Assembly: GCA_900169235.1 (NCBI GenBank)
Contig: FWCC01000164.1
Span: 245,009-309,008 of the forward strand
Direction of reading: 5' to 3'
Source of the DNA: Zarea fungicola
Taxonomy: Eukaryota > Ascomycota > Sordariomycetes > Hypocreales > Cordycipitaceae
DNA length: 64,000 bases
A program made the position numbers and the translations under genes. Positions 1 through 11,266 of the stretch are shown here, one piece after another; the first letter of the stretch is position 1; each line of letters starts with the position of its first letter. The notes below the pieces were generated by a model. The model saw nothing but the letters and a program-made list of their open reading frames with translations. It was not told where the DNA came from and made no database searches.

Positions 1-798
1 TCCGAAGAAGGGCACTACATTGTATGTTGTAAACCGAGGCATTACGATTGTTCGCCAGGCCATGTAACGGCCCTCATGCCGCCGCACCAACTCCAGTAGA
101 AATTAAATCCACAGAGAGCATCAACACAGAGAGCAATTACATCTTACAACTGTAGTGCGAGTACCAAATTGGCTTCTCGTTGCAATTCAATTTTGGCTGT
201 AGGGTAGGTCCGGTCAATGGTGCATCGCAGCAGGGCAGTTAAAGTTAAATAAATGCTATTTTAGTATTATCTATTTTAGTAATTATTTAGTACAGGGTAT
301 TACTATGTTTCTAAAAATAGTGGTATTATTCCCCCTGCCTACAGACCTTTCTTTTCCATTTTATAGTAGAAACTGCGGCGTTCCTAACAGCTCTACCATG
401 ATAAGTATATTGCACTTCTATATGTTACCGCTAAAATACAGGATAGGGCGCTGTTTTGCTGTTGCGCTAGAAAGTGGCCAACCACAGCCAAGGCTTGATT
501 AATATCCCATATCTGCGTGATAATTTGACTCCCTCCCAAGGTCAGCTCGCTGCAGCGGGCACCAATCAATGGCTATGAAACCCCTCCCTCATGCAGGTGA
601 GGCGCCAGCATGAAATCAGGAGGGATTGCGCGGACTGTAGGATTTTCATTCTTCTTCTGCTTTTCTCAACAAATAATACTCCGACCCCTGTTCCTGCCGT
701 CTGCTCATTAAATAATACAAACAGTACAGGACCAGGGGACGGAACCAGAGGCAGGTATTTCAAGTACCAAACCCTGTCAACCACGAAGCGGAAGCGCA
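1..798. other. Intergenic, no gene recognised
   Basis: I see no convincing exon on either strand. The stretch around 240-440 is AT-rich with scattered short open frames that lack coding character. The last 200 bases should contain the promoter and 5' leader of the NLR-type gene that starts at 799. Confidence 0.6.
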
Positions 799-3700
799 AT
801 GGGTCCGCCACCACAGGATGCGTACCAGATCGGTTGGATATGTGCTCTGCCTATCGAGGTTGCGGCTGCGAAAGAGATGCTCGATGAAAACTTCGGCACC
901 CTGGACGAACAGGCCATAGAAGATTCGAATTCGTACACCTTGGGTCGGGTTGGCAGACACTATGTTGTGATTGCTGGTTTACCTAGTGGGCAATACGGTA
1001 CTACATCAGCTACAACTGTGGCGATCAATATGATGCGGACGTTTTCCCGATCGTTGCGCGTTGGGCTGATGGTCGGCATTGGAGGAGGGATCCCCTGCGT
1101 CGACCATGATATACGTCTTGGAGACATTGTAGTGAGCCGTCCCGAGGGCACCTGCGGTGGCGTGGTTCAGTATGACATGGGAAAAGTTGTCGAAGATGGC
1201 GAGTTGAACCGGACTGGTTCCTTGAATAGCCCGCCTCGTTCTCTCTTGACTGCAGTAACAAGCATGATTGCAGACGCGTTCGGTAACGATCCGAGCTACC
1301 CCAAATATTTGGATAAGGCAGTGCGAAGAAATGACAGGACGCTGCGGAGTTTCGGCCAACCCAATAGGGACACAGACCGGCTATTCAAAATCCAGCACGA
1401 CCACCTCACAACCGCAACCACATGCGACAACTGTCCACCAGAGTGGGAAAAAACCAGGGATACTCGCGATGATCCCAACCCACAAGTATTCTACGGTATT
1501 ATTGCGTCTGGTAATAAGGTTATAAAACATGGAGCTACCAGGGAACGCCTTCATAAAGAAACTGGGGCCCTTTGCTTTGAAATGGAGGCCGCCGGTCTTA
1601 TGATGGATTTTCCTTGCATAGTTATCCGTGGGATCTGTGATTATGCCGACTCACACAAAAGCAAGAAATGGCAGGGATATGCTGCATTGGCTGCAGCGTC
1701 TTATGCCAAAGAGCTGCTCAGTTATGTCCCAGTCGGGCAAATATCTCAAGAAGCATTAGTCAAAGAATTGTGCAGTAGGTGACAGGTTTGGCAATCTCAT
1801 GCCCTGAATGTACAACAGCTCTGACTCTTTTACCTAGTTGAGATGATTGACCAAGTCAAAATGATAAACAGACACATTGAAAAAACTTCTCATCAACAAG
1901 CAGATCATCATCGCGAACGGATGACATTGGAATCAATGACGAGGCAGGAACAGTGTCACCAAGCATTCAAGACCTCTACATACGAGCAATATAAAAATAT
2001 CAATCCAAACCGTGCAGATGGTACCTGCCAATGGATACTCAACGACCGTCAATATCGTGATTGGTACGAGAGTAACCACAATGACTTACTCTGGATATCG
2101 GCTGATCCTGGATGTGGCAAATCGGTTTTTGCAAAGTCACTCATTGATGTTGATCTAAAGATGTCGGCATCGACTTGCATCTGCTACTTTTTCTTCAAAG
2201 ATAACGAGGAACAGAATAGTCTTGCCACAGCGCTATGTGCTATACTCCATCAGCTATTTAGTGAACAGCCTGGCCTAATACGTCATGCCTTACCATTCTG
2301 GACAAGAAACCACGAAAAGCTACAGCGAGAGACTGGTGACCTCTGGCGCATCCTCGAGGCTGCCATCTCAGACTCGGCATTTTGCAGCACAGTTTGTATT
2401 TTCGATGCGCTAGATGAATGCGAACGGAAGGATCAATCTCTGCTAATAGAGAAACTGCGAAACTTCTATTCAAAAAGCCATTGCATAGGGAGAAGCAGCT
2501 GGTTAAAGTTCCTGGTTACCAGCCGGCTCTATGTCGAGATCCAGGAGGACTTTTGGGCAGCCACGAGAAGATTTCCTCATATCCACGTGCGTGGAGAGGA
2601 CATGAATGAGCAGATTCATGAAGAGATCAACTTGGTCGTGAAAATGCGGGTGGCAGAACTTGAATATCTAAGCGAACCAACACGGCTACGACTACAAGAG
2701 CAGCTTTTACGGATGGAGCACCGAACCTACCTCTGGCTACATTTGGCCATGGATGATATCCGTACAATGTTTCGCTATAGCTTAACACCAGAAGAGGAAT
2801 CAGAGTTAATTCCCTTGATTCCCGAATCGGTTAGCTCTGCATACGAGAGAATTTTGCAGCGGGTACCGCCCGACAAAAAGTTGGACGCCAAGTTGATCCT
2901 TCAGATGGTTGTTGCCGCGAGACGTCCATTAAAGATTGAGGAATTGGCGATAGCCTTTGGAGTAGCCAAGTCTACCAAGTCTGAGGTGAAACCCGAGGTT
3001 CTGCGTGATAGAATCCGCCAGTTATGTGGACTTTTTGTCTTCATCAACGGCTCAGGAAGAGTCTTCTTGATTCATCAAACCGCGCGGGATTTTCTTACCA
3101 ATACAGACATGATTTACATGTCAGAAAATGAGCGACAATATTCATCAGTAGTTGACACTCACCGCACAAGGCACCCATCGTTGCTTGAGTTGCATGCCAT
3201 AGAGTGGAAGTGGTATTACATGACAGAAGACGAGGCGAATCTCCTCATGTTTAGAATATGCTTTGCATATCTAACTCTAGACAAGTTCGAAAACGCTGGT
3301 TTGGTCGTCCAACGCGAATCGCACACGCAGCGTTTGCTTAAAGTCTCCACCTCGGATCTGCACGATCACTTTCTGCAGCGTCGGTTTTTAGAGTACTCAT
3401 CGGAGGCATGGGATTATCATGCGATAAAAAGTTATCCGGCCGTTCTGGGAAGCTTTGCCGGTTTCGCACAAAAATTTGCCACTGAAGAAACGTTTCGAGA
3501 TGCTTGGTTACTCGAAACGGTCAAAGAAGGACAGGAAGAAGTTGCCCAACTACTACTTGGTAGTGGCGCTGACATAACTATGAGAGATCGGAATGGTCGG
3601 ACCTTGGTGTGGTGGGCAACTGTCAGGGGAAGTGTGGAAGTTCTCAAGCTGCTGCTCGACAGGGGCGCCGCCATCCAGTTGACAGACGAGTGTGACGGTG

Positions 3701-4638
3701 CGGCAGTCTTATGGGCATGTTTAAAGGGGTATGAGGATGCAGCTAAGCTACTGCTTAAGGGTACCCAGTACGGTGAAGAATATTTTTCTAGGACTGCTCA
3801 AGATGGCTCTACACTCATAATCAGGTCGCTGTTGGAGATTGGCGTTCCCATCGATATCAAGGAAGAAAATGATTTGACTCCACTCCGGTGGGCTGCTGCT
3901 GAGAGAAGACTAGAAATTGTCAACCTATTGGTAGGACTCGGCGCCAATATTGAAGAAAGGTGTAATAAATGTACACCACTTTGGTATGCAGTTGCTGAGG
4001 GTCATGAGGATATGGCTAAGCTATTGGTAGGACTTGGCGCTAATATTGAGGAAAAGTGTTATGACTGTACACCACTTTGGCGCGCAGTTGATGAGGGTTG
4101 TGAGGATATGGCTAAGCTATTGGTAGGACTTGGTGCTAATATTGAGGCAAATTGTTATAAATGTACACCACTTTGGCTCGCAGTTGATAAGGGTTATGAG
4201 GATATGGTTAAGCTATTGGTAGGACTTGGTGCTAATATTGAGGAAAAGTGTCATGACTGTACACCACTTTGGCACGCGGTTGATAAGGGTTATGAGGATA
4301 TGGCTAAGCTATTGGTAGGACTTGGCGCTGATATTGAGGAAAGGTGTTACGACTATACACCACTTTGGCGCGCGGTTGATAAGGGTTTTGAGGATATGGC
4401 TAAGCTATTGGTAGGACTTGGTGCTGATATTGAGGCAAATTGTTATGGATGTACACCACTTTGGCTTGCAGTTGAGGAGGGTCATAAGGATATGGCTAAG
4501 CTATTGGTAGAGCTTGGTGCTGACATTAAGGCAAATTGTTATGGGCGTACACTGCTTCAGAAGGCAGTTGATGAGGGCCATGAGGACATGGTTATGCTAT
4601 TATTAACGCTTGGTGCAGATGAGCTATCTTTAGCCTAG
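799..4638 (+). CDS. NLR-type receptor: PNP_UDP - NACHT - ankyrin repeats
   Basis: Exons 799-1774 and 1838-4638 encode 1,258 residues. The intron 1775-1837 (63 nt, GTAGGT...CTAG, branch CTGAC) removes an in-frame TGA and keeps the frame, fusing two open frames into one gene. Residues about 8-315 are a purine-nucleoside-phosphorylase-like domain starting with IGWICALPIE and including GLMVGIGGGIP and CFEMEAAGL. A NACHT NTPase follows, with P-loop ADPGCGKS near residue 415, Walker B IFDALDE and a TSR sensor motif. The C-terminus from about residue 890 is ankyrin repeats. Proteins of this architecture are known fungal STAND/NLR receptors linked to nonself recognition and regulated cell death in the cytosol. 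The PNP domain is probably an effector or nucleotide-cleaving module (inference). Alternative: an expressed but non-immune STAND ATPase. Confidence 0.92.
3925..4635 (+). repeat. Eight-unit 96-bp ankyrin-coding tandem repeat
   Basis: Inside the receptor gene, the string starting CTATTGGTAG or a close variant recurs exactly every 96 bp, at 3925, 4021, 4117, 4213, 4309, 4405, 4501 and 4597. Each unit codes for 32 residues (motif CTPLWxAV...G.EDMAKLLVGLGA), one fewer than a canonical 33-residue ankyrin unit. Units 2-6 are nearly identical at DNA level; differences concentrate at the residue after CTPLW and in the short segment before the conserved EDMAK helix. The first and last units have diverged more. 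This pattern indicates recent unit duplication or gene conversion. Confidence 0.9.
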
Positions 4639-5855
4639 CCTATACCACTTTCAATAAAATTACAATATTAGCTGCTTCACGGACATAGCTTATGGTATAC
4701 CGCCTTGTTGTCCGCAACTGGTCGTATGAAATGTGCCGCTGATTGAGTGAGGCTAGATGGCCGTGGTAATGTCAGTGACGGACACAATTTGGACAACTAT
4801 GTGGGTGTACAGTTTAATAACCTGGCTATTTCATGCTGTCGGTTTATGCTGCAAGCCTTGAACAAAAGATCAAAGACGGCATCCGCGGTGGTTGCTTTGT
4901 AGTTGGCAATGGACCTTGTCGGGCATTTCTTACTTTTTTAATTTCTTTTTAGTGACAAGTCGGGGAGAAAAATACGAAACCAAGCCGTGTTGAAAATGGT
5001 TCGCTAGTTCCAGCTCATGCGATGATTTCATCCTAACTCTAAACCGTAACAGACCCTATAGGCAATTTCCTAAGGGCACCCATCTATATAGTGGACTCGG
5101 AATAACAGACAGCGAAATTCAGGTTCACTATAGCTTTTTTTGGAAGGTTTGCCAACCTGGGAAGACAGTGTGGTAAGACAGTTTGGTAAGACAGTTTGGT
5201 AAGACAGTTTGGTAAGACAGCTTGGTCGCGAACAGTAGAGAAAGCACGCCTCGCCTTACACAGCTTTTTAACACGGAGCCTGTTGACTGTCGAGGATGGA
5301 ATGAGGTGACAGAAATAAACCTGGTTTTTCTTTTTCTTTTTCATTTCTTTTATTCTAATCTCCGTGGTTACGGTAGGAGTAAGATGCATCCGCCGTGTCC
5401 AGTGTAGGTCTAGTCTACAGGCCATCAACTACCGGCCCAGCAGGGTGGAACTTTAGAAAAAAGGAAAAAAAATCCCACTTGTACTGATATATAACTATTT
5501 ATTAATATTTGTAATGTATTTAACCTTGACATCCGTTGTGCAGAACCAGGCCGATAAGATAACCAAAAGAGGTTAGCGTGTCATGTCGAGTCGCAAACCG
5601 GCCCCCACTAAAAATTGTTAACACGCTGGTCGATTCGCAGGGCGTCTTGGAGGCTTGAACTTGACTCGACCCGACAGGGAACTGATGCTCACGTTGCCAC
5701 TCTGCTTCCACGCCTCATTTTCTGTCGTCCATACTTCTCTACAAGGCGACTTGGTTGCAGGACCGTCAATTATCGCCACGAGAAGCACGCCGTTTAATAT
5801 CTCTTAGCTTGTGCATTCTCCTACTCTTTGCGACCTAGTCCGTTTGCCTGCCACC
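4639..5855. other. Intergenic region with a 13-bp tandem repeat, no gene
   Basis: No coding exon is supported. The region contains the short tandem repeat described separately at about 5171-5226 and an A-rich run near 5457-5470. The final 300 bp should hold the promoter of the DnaJ gene that starts at 5856. Confidence 0.6.
5171..5226. repeat. 13-bp tandem repeat, about four copies
   Basis: The unit GTTTGGTAAGACA is repeated head to tail about four times, with a partial variant copy (GCTTGGT) at the right end. Middle copies are identical. It lies between two genes and codes for nothing recognisable. It is a likely length-variable minisatellite. Confidence 0.85.
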
Positions 5856-7206
5856 ATGTTGGCCAAGCTTGCAGCCGTCGTGCTGCTGCTGTCATTGTTG
5901 CAGCTTGCGCTCTGTGCGGAAGACTACTACAAGGTGCGATGGGTTGACTTGTGCTTGGTTATCCGGGTGTAGCTAATATATGTCTAGGTTCTTGGTGTCA
6001 GCAAATCTGCCACCGACAAGCAACTAAAGTCCGCCTACCGCCAACTGTCCAAAAAGTTTCACCCAGACAAGAATCCGTACGTTCCGCTCCCAATGACGCT
6101 GGCAGTGACGCATAGCATGCCCATCACCAAGCTAACAACTGATCAGGGGCGATGAGACCGCCAAGGAAAAGTTCGTCACCGTGTCCGAGGCCTACGAGGT
6201 GCTGAGCGACTCCGAGATGCGCCAGATTTACGACCGACACGGCCACGAGGGCGTCAAGAACAAGCGCAACGGCGGCGGCGGCGGCGGCGACCCCTTTGAC
6301 CTCTTCAGCCGCTTCTTCGGCGGCCACGGCCACTTTGGCTCCTCCCCCGGCGAGCCCCGCGGCCACAACATCGAGGTCAAGGTCCAAATCTCCCTCCGCG
6401 ACTTCTACAACGGCGTCTCCACCGAGTTCCAGTGGAACAAGCAGCACATCTGCGAGACCTGCGAGGGCACCGGCAGCAGGGACAAGCAGGTCGACCACTG
6501 CAGCACCTGCAACGGCCACGGCGTCCGCATCGTCAAGAAGCAGCTCGCCCCCGGCATGTTCCAGCAGATGCAGGTCCGCTGCGACGCCTGCGGCGGCCGC
6601 GGCAAGACCATCCGCAACGTCTGCCCGACCTGCCACGGCATGCGCGTCGAGAAGAAGGCCACCACCGTCACCCTCAACATTGAGCGCGGCGCCAAGCGCG
6701 ACTCCCGCATCACCTACGAGAACGAGGCCGACGAGAGCCCCGATTGGGTCGCCGGCGACCTCCTCGTCACCCTGGCCGAGAAGCCCCCCACCCCCGAGGA
6801 CAACCCCGACCTGGTCGATGGTGCCTTTTTCCGCCGCAAGGGCGACGACCTCTACTGGACCGAGGTCCTGAGCCTCCGCGAGGCCTGGATGGGCGGCTGG
6901 ACGCGCAACCTGACCCATCTGGACAAGCACGTCGTGCGTCTGGGCCGCGAGCGCGGCAATGTCATCCAGAGCGGCCACGTAGAGACCATTGAGGGCGAGG
7001 GCATGCCCAAGTGGCACGAGGACGGCGAGAGCGTCTACCACAAGCACGACTTTGGCAACCTCTACGTCACTTACGAGGTCATTCTGCCGGACCAGATGGA
7101 AAAGGGCATGGAAAAGGACTTTTGGGCCATGTGGGAAAAGTGGCGCGGCAAAAAGGGCGTCGACCTGCACGCCGACAGCGGGCGACCTGCACACGACGAG
7201 CTGTAA
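5856..7206 (+). CDS. SCJ1: ER-lumenal DnaJ (Hsp40) co-chaperone Scj1
   Basis: Exons 5856-5933, 5988-6076 and 6147-7206 give 408 residues; both introns (54 and 70 nt) are GT-AG and all phases close. The start has a strong context (GCCACCATG). Residues 1-21 are a hydrophobic signal peptide. The J-domain follows, with its HPD tripeptide just before the second intron, then a Gly-rich and [12 protein letters not shown] segment and a zinc-finger region (about residues 158-230) with four CxxCxG units: [24 protein letters not shown] and a degenerate CPTCHGMR. Next come the C-terminal substrate-binding beta domains. The protein ends in HDEL, the fungal ER-retrieval signal. Known role of the family: it delivers unfolded secretory proteins to the lumenal Hsp70 Kar2/BiP and stimulates its ATPase. 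Codon use is strikingly GC3-rich compared with its neighbours, consistent with high expression. Confidence 0.95.
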
Positions 7207-7579
7207 ATTACCCAACCTTGTACATGCATATACTTTTTCCGTTTTTTTTTTTACTCTTTGGTTATTGTTCAATCTGCATACATATCAAAGGGGGACTCGG
7301 TGGGCGGAGGGGGAGCGGGCGCATGGAATAGACGACAAGATACTATGGGTGGCGTTTTAGATTGCACATCTTTTCAACGGAGGAAAAAAAAAGTAATACT
7401 TTTCTGCGCAGACTAGACCACGAGCTGTATATAGATGGATAAAGGAGTCTTTTATTGATATACGTTACAAATGAGCAACATGTTCTGCGCCTATGCCGAG
7501 GCCATGGAAGTTGCTGAATGCTCAGGGAATCAAGACATCTTCTGCGCCTGTGGTGGACGCCGTGCAAATTGTTGAATGC
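7207..7579. other. Convergent 3' region between SCJ1 and the P450 gene
   Basis: The 373 bp between two convergent stop codons contain T-rich and A-rich tracts (about 7238-7252 and 7381-7392) that suit 3' UTR and polyadenylation signals of both genes. No gene is visible. Confidence 0.5.
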
Positions 7580-9270
7580 CTAAGGAATCACGACATCCTT
7601 TACACTTTCGATATCAACAGTCAGCGAATCGCTCTTCAGCTTTGGCTGCCGTTCCACCTCTCTGACCAGTTCCGCATGCCTCACACTCCTCGGCCAGATT
7701 CGACACGGAAACTTGTCAATGTACCCAACCAGCCCGGGCCGGTAGTCGACCGCCGCCGCCGCAGCCGCGACGCCGCCGCCGTCATCAATGTCAAACATGG
7801 CGAGCGTCAGCGCAATGGTGAGAAACACGTCCTCGTCCGCCATGAACTGTCCGGGACACCCGCGGCGCCCGTACCCAAAGACATCATTGCGCGGGTCCGG
7901 CTCGCTCCTCGGCGCCAAGAAGCGCGCCGGATCGAAGCGACCCGGGTCGGCATACACGTCCGGGTCGTGCATGAACCACCACACGGCGGACAGCACCGTC
8001 GCGCCCCGCGGCAGCGTGTACCCGGCGTACTCGACCGTCTGGCTGACCGCGTGGGGGAAGCCCATGGGGAAGATGGGCCACCATCGGTATGTCTCGCTGA
8101 CCATGGCGTTGATGTACGGTAGCTGACCGCGGTCGCTCGCCGTGGGCATGCGGCCTCTCCCTACGACGCGGTCGAGCTCCGCCTGCGCGTGGGCCTGCAC
8201 GTCCGGGAACAGCGTCATGGCGAGGAAGAAGCTCTGCAGCGTGACAAAGGATGTGTCCACGCCGCCAATGTACAGCGCCGTTGCCGTCCATTGAATGTCG
8301 AGCCGGTCCTGGCTTGCGAGGCTGGCATCATCCTGCCGGGCGCCGCCGTGCTCTTGAATGAGGCAGGACACGAACGATGGGTGATGGGTGTGGGACGCCA
8401 TCCTATCCACCACAAACGCATAGGGAGCGTGGACGAGGGCGTCGAGCTGCGCACTGGCAAGGCGCGCAATCTCCTTGAAGCCGGTGCCAGGCAGGCCGGA
8501 GGGCAGGTGCCGAAGCCATGGGAGCACATCGACGAGCCACTTGCCTGCGATGACAGCCTGCGTGGCATTCTGCGTGACTCTGTCGTTGAGTGCGATTAGA
8601 GAGTCGTTGCTATCCTTGGGTGTGAAGCCATACGTCGTCCTCAGCATGATCCTGGACGATTTCCTACTTATAAATTAGCCATCTTTATTTCCGACCAGTC
8701 GATGTAATCAGAGGGGAGCAGAATTACATCCCATCATTTCAGCACCGGGAATACTTACAGCCTTATGTGATCAAACAACGACTCCGGATCCTTTAGCAGA
8801 TTCAGCAAAAAGTTTCGGACCTCGCTGTATCGCAGCTCGTCAAACTTGGCCACGGCCGCCTTGGAGCCGAGCTGCTGGTGCATGAGCTTCTTCTGCCGCC
8901 GAAAAAAGTCACCGTTTCCTTGCATCACCATGAAGTTGCCATAGCCGCACATGCGCGCCGAAAACTCAAACCTGGTCCGCGACGACGTCTTGTTCGACCA
9001 CCGCACCAAGAGGTCGTGCGCCGCCTGCCTGTCATGCAGGATAATGATTGTGCTGCCAAACACCGTCACAGAGCTGATGGGACCGCACACATCCTTGTGA
9101 TGGAGCCAGTGGCGGAACTCCGGCACCCCCTTGGGGGGCAGGTCCCGGATGTTGCCCAAGATGGGGAGCGGTCGGATGCTGGGCGGGAGTTTGCCCGTTT
9201 GCCCGAAGCGGAGATGGAGGAGGTAGGCAAGACCGCAGAGGACGACGGCTACTGCACATGCGGTATACAT
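7580..9270 (-). CDS. Cytochrome P450 monooxygenase (O-methylsterigmatocystin oxidoreductase-like)
   Basis: Minus-strand exons 9270-8759 and 8663-7580 (intron 95 nt, GTAAGT...TAG, phases match) encode 531 residues, a normal fungal P450 length. Residues 1-20 form an N-terminal membrane anchor. The I-helix oxygen-binding motif GGVDTS is at about 304-309, the K-helix ETYR at about 361-364 (ExxR) and the haem loop FGYGRRGCPG at about 433-442 with the axial Cys near 440; FDPARF fits the PERF region. All catalytic signatures are intact. It should sit on the ER membrane and hydroxylate a small hydrophobic substrate using a P450 reductase. Sequence style resembles CYP enzymes annotated as O-methylsterigmatocystin oxidoreductase, but the substrate is unknown. 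Neighbouring genes (an unknown protein and an Erg28-like gene) could share a pathway; this is inference. Confidence 0.92.
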
Positions 9271-11266
9271 GATGTACTGAGACTAGAAAGATCAAGAAAC
9301 CTGTTTCAGTGGAATGAATCACCACGACATGGTGGAGGGGTGGGCTGCTCGATTGCTAATAAATGCGACATCTGACGTGGTACAAGACGGATAAATTCAG
9401 AGCCGTCGATAACGATATGATACATTCAGAGTGGACTGCTGCGTTTTCAGCAGGTGGTTGACTTTGTTTGCCTTTTGCATCCCCCATGTGTTGTGCAGGA
9501 GGCGCAGTAGAAGAGTGAGTGAGACCTGCATAACAGGCTTTCTCGCTTTCCGATTTAGAATGCACATGTCAAAATTCCATCAGCCGATAGAATGGCATTT
9601 TGGTGGATTGATTGAAATGCAAGCAAATATCTGGCTACTATTTCTTTTGATCCGCCGATCGCACAAGCTCCGTCGATCGTGCCATTAGATGGCGTGAGAT
9701 TCAGCTTGGCTACGCCGTTTCATAACCGGGTAATTATGGATTCAAACCCCGCTCTCGTTTTCTCTGTAAATATTCGGTGGCGTTCTATAGAGAGAAGAAG
9801 TGGCGCGCAGTCCTCAACGATGCAACCTCAGCCAGCCTTGGCTTGGCCCCCCGCGCGCAAACTTCCCCGCCGCTGCTTTCTTTTGTCGTATTTGACAGAT
9901 GGATGCCCCAAAGTTGTGCTACATAATTTCAACATTGACATGAAATCGCCAAAAGACATGTTTATTTACACTATTCTTGTTGGATTCTGCATTTCTGCCT
10001 GCCTAGCGGGGCTTACCATGATATCGGGACGCGACTTTTTAGGGAATGTCAACGACATATCCAAAGACTTCATACCAGTAGGGATTGGTAGGCAGTAGTG
10101 TTTCCATCTCGTTTTTCCTGAGCTTTCTAACATTTTTGGTATTTTCTTCCAGGTCGCGGTCGACGCGCATCGAGGCTACATGTGATACCGTCCAAGTAGT
10201 CGACCTGATGGTGGGGAAGAATGGTCTGAAAATGAGCGGAATACATGAATTAAAGCTTGCAGATAAAAGACACTAATTCTCTCTGTTTTCTACTTAAATA
10301 AATGTATTGAAGCCTACACAGTCTCATGCAGCAAGCTCAGCTTTACGACGCCTCGGCGCTTCAATGTCCTTCACCCCGCCAAGCCAGATTGGTGCCGAGG
10401 AAAATCGGAGCACAGACCCAGAACGCACTTTGAAGATAACATGCGCCTGGAACTTTTGTCTAGATGGTCTCTGTGAGTGATCCACAAAAGCAAGGACAAC
10501 TTCCGACATGTTTGCTGTTTGCTTCCACCGGCAGGCTGCCGACCGTGGCTGGCGTGCCATTTCAGAGGGACAGACAGCTTGCAAGGCTTGGACTGCGACT
10601 ATAGATTCGAGCTTGGCTTGAGATAACTGATGGAGCAACGTGATAGTTTTCTCCCAACTTTTACTACGCCTCGGGATCATCCTCGAATCGGCATCCAGAC
10701 AGGGCAAAATTGGCCTATCAGCAGGAAAGTAATTGCACGCGCTTAAAACACTAATGATGACGAAAAAATTGAGCAAACTCATTTATTGTATACAAGATAA
10801 ACCTGACCACACTGCTCATGAATTGCGTATCCTTCCGCAGCGCGGGCCTGCTGACTTGGAAGGAGCGCTTCGACACTCAGCGTCATGCAGCACCATATTG
10901 ACAGCGGGTGAGACCGCAATGCAGCTGGCTATTACAGGTAAACGTTTGTTTACCCATTCCTCTTTCATCAAATTACTGTGTTTGCGCATCAATTGTTTGC
11001 TATCCTGCCTGCAGCCACTGTTTCGTTGCCGCTCCCTCCGATGCAAGTCTAGTTCAATTGCTTATCCTGTTCATCGCCGCTGCAGAAATATTGCACATAC
11101 TGACTGAGAGCTATAAAGTAATATTTACTTCAGGCTGTCCTTGTATTGATACCAGGGTCTCCCAGAAGCTGCACTACCCTTCTCCCCCGTCAGATTTTTC
11201 CACATCAGAGGAATCAGCTGTTACACCTTCGTACATCAATCAAATACACCACAAAAGCCCGACGAA
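9271..11266. other. 2-kb intergenic region, no supported gene
   Basis: Several open frames exist here (for instance 9679-10098 plus and 10782-10324 minus), but none shows a recognisable domain, codon pattern or splice-supported extension. The right end should contain the promoter of the unknown gene beginning at 11267; the left end contains the promoter of the P450 gene. Confidence 0.5.

Noticed and set aside
6124..7272. Long minus-strand open frame (382 residues, Ala/Val/Leu-rich)
   Set aside because: It is the antisense of the GC3-rich SCJ1 exon 3; its low-complexity composition is an artefact of codon bias on the other strand.
7493..8122. Plus-strand open frame of 209 residues
   Set aside because: Antisense to the P450 exon that carries the haem loop; no domain is seen.
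10324..10782. Minus-strand open frame of 152 residues with a hydrophobic start
   Set aside because: It could be a small secreted protein, but there is no supporting motif, Cys pattern or neighbour; not enough evidence to call it.
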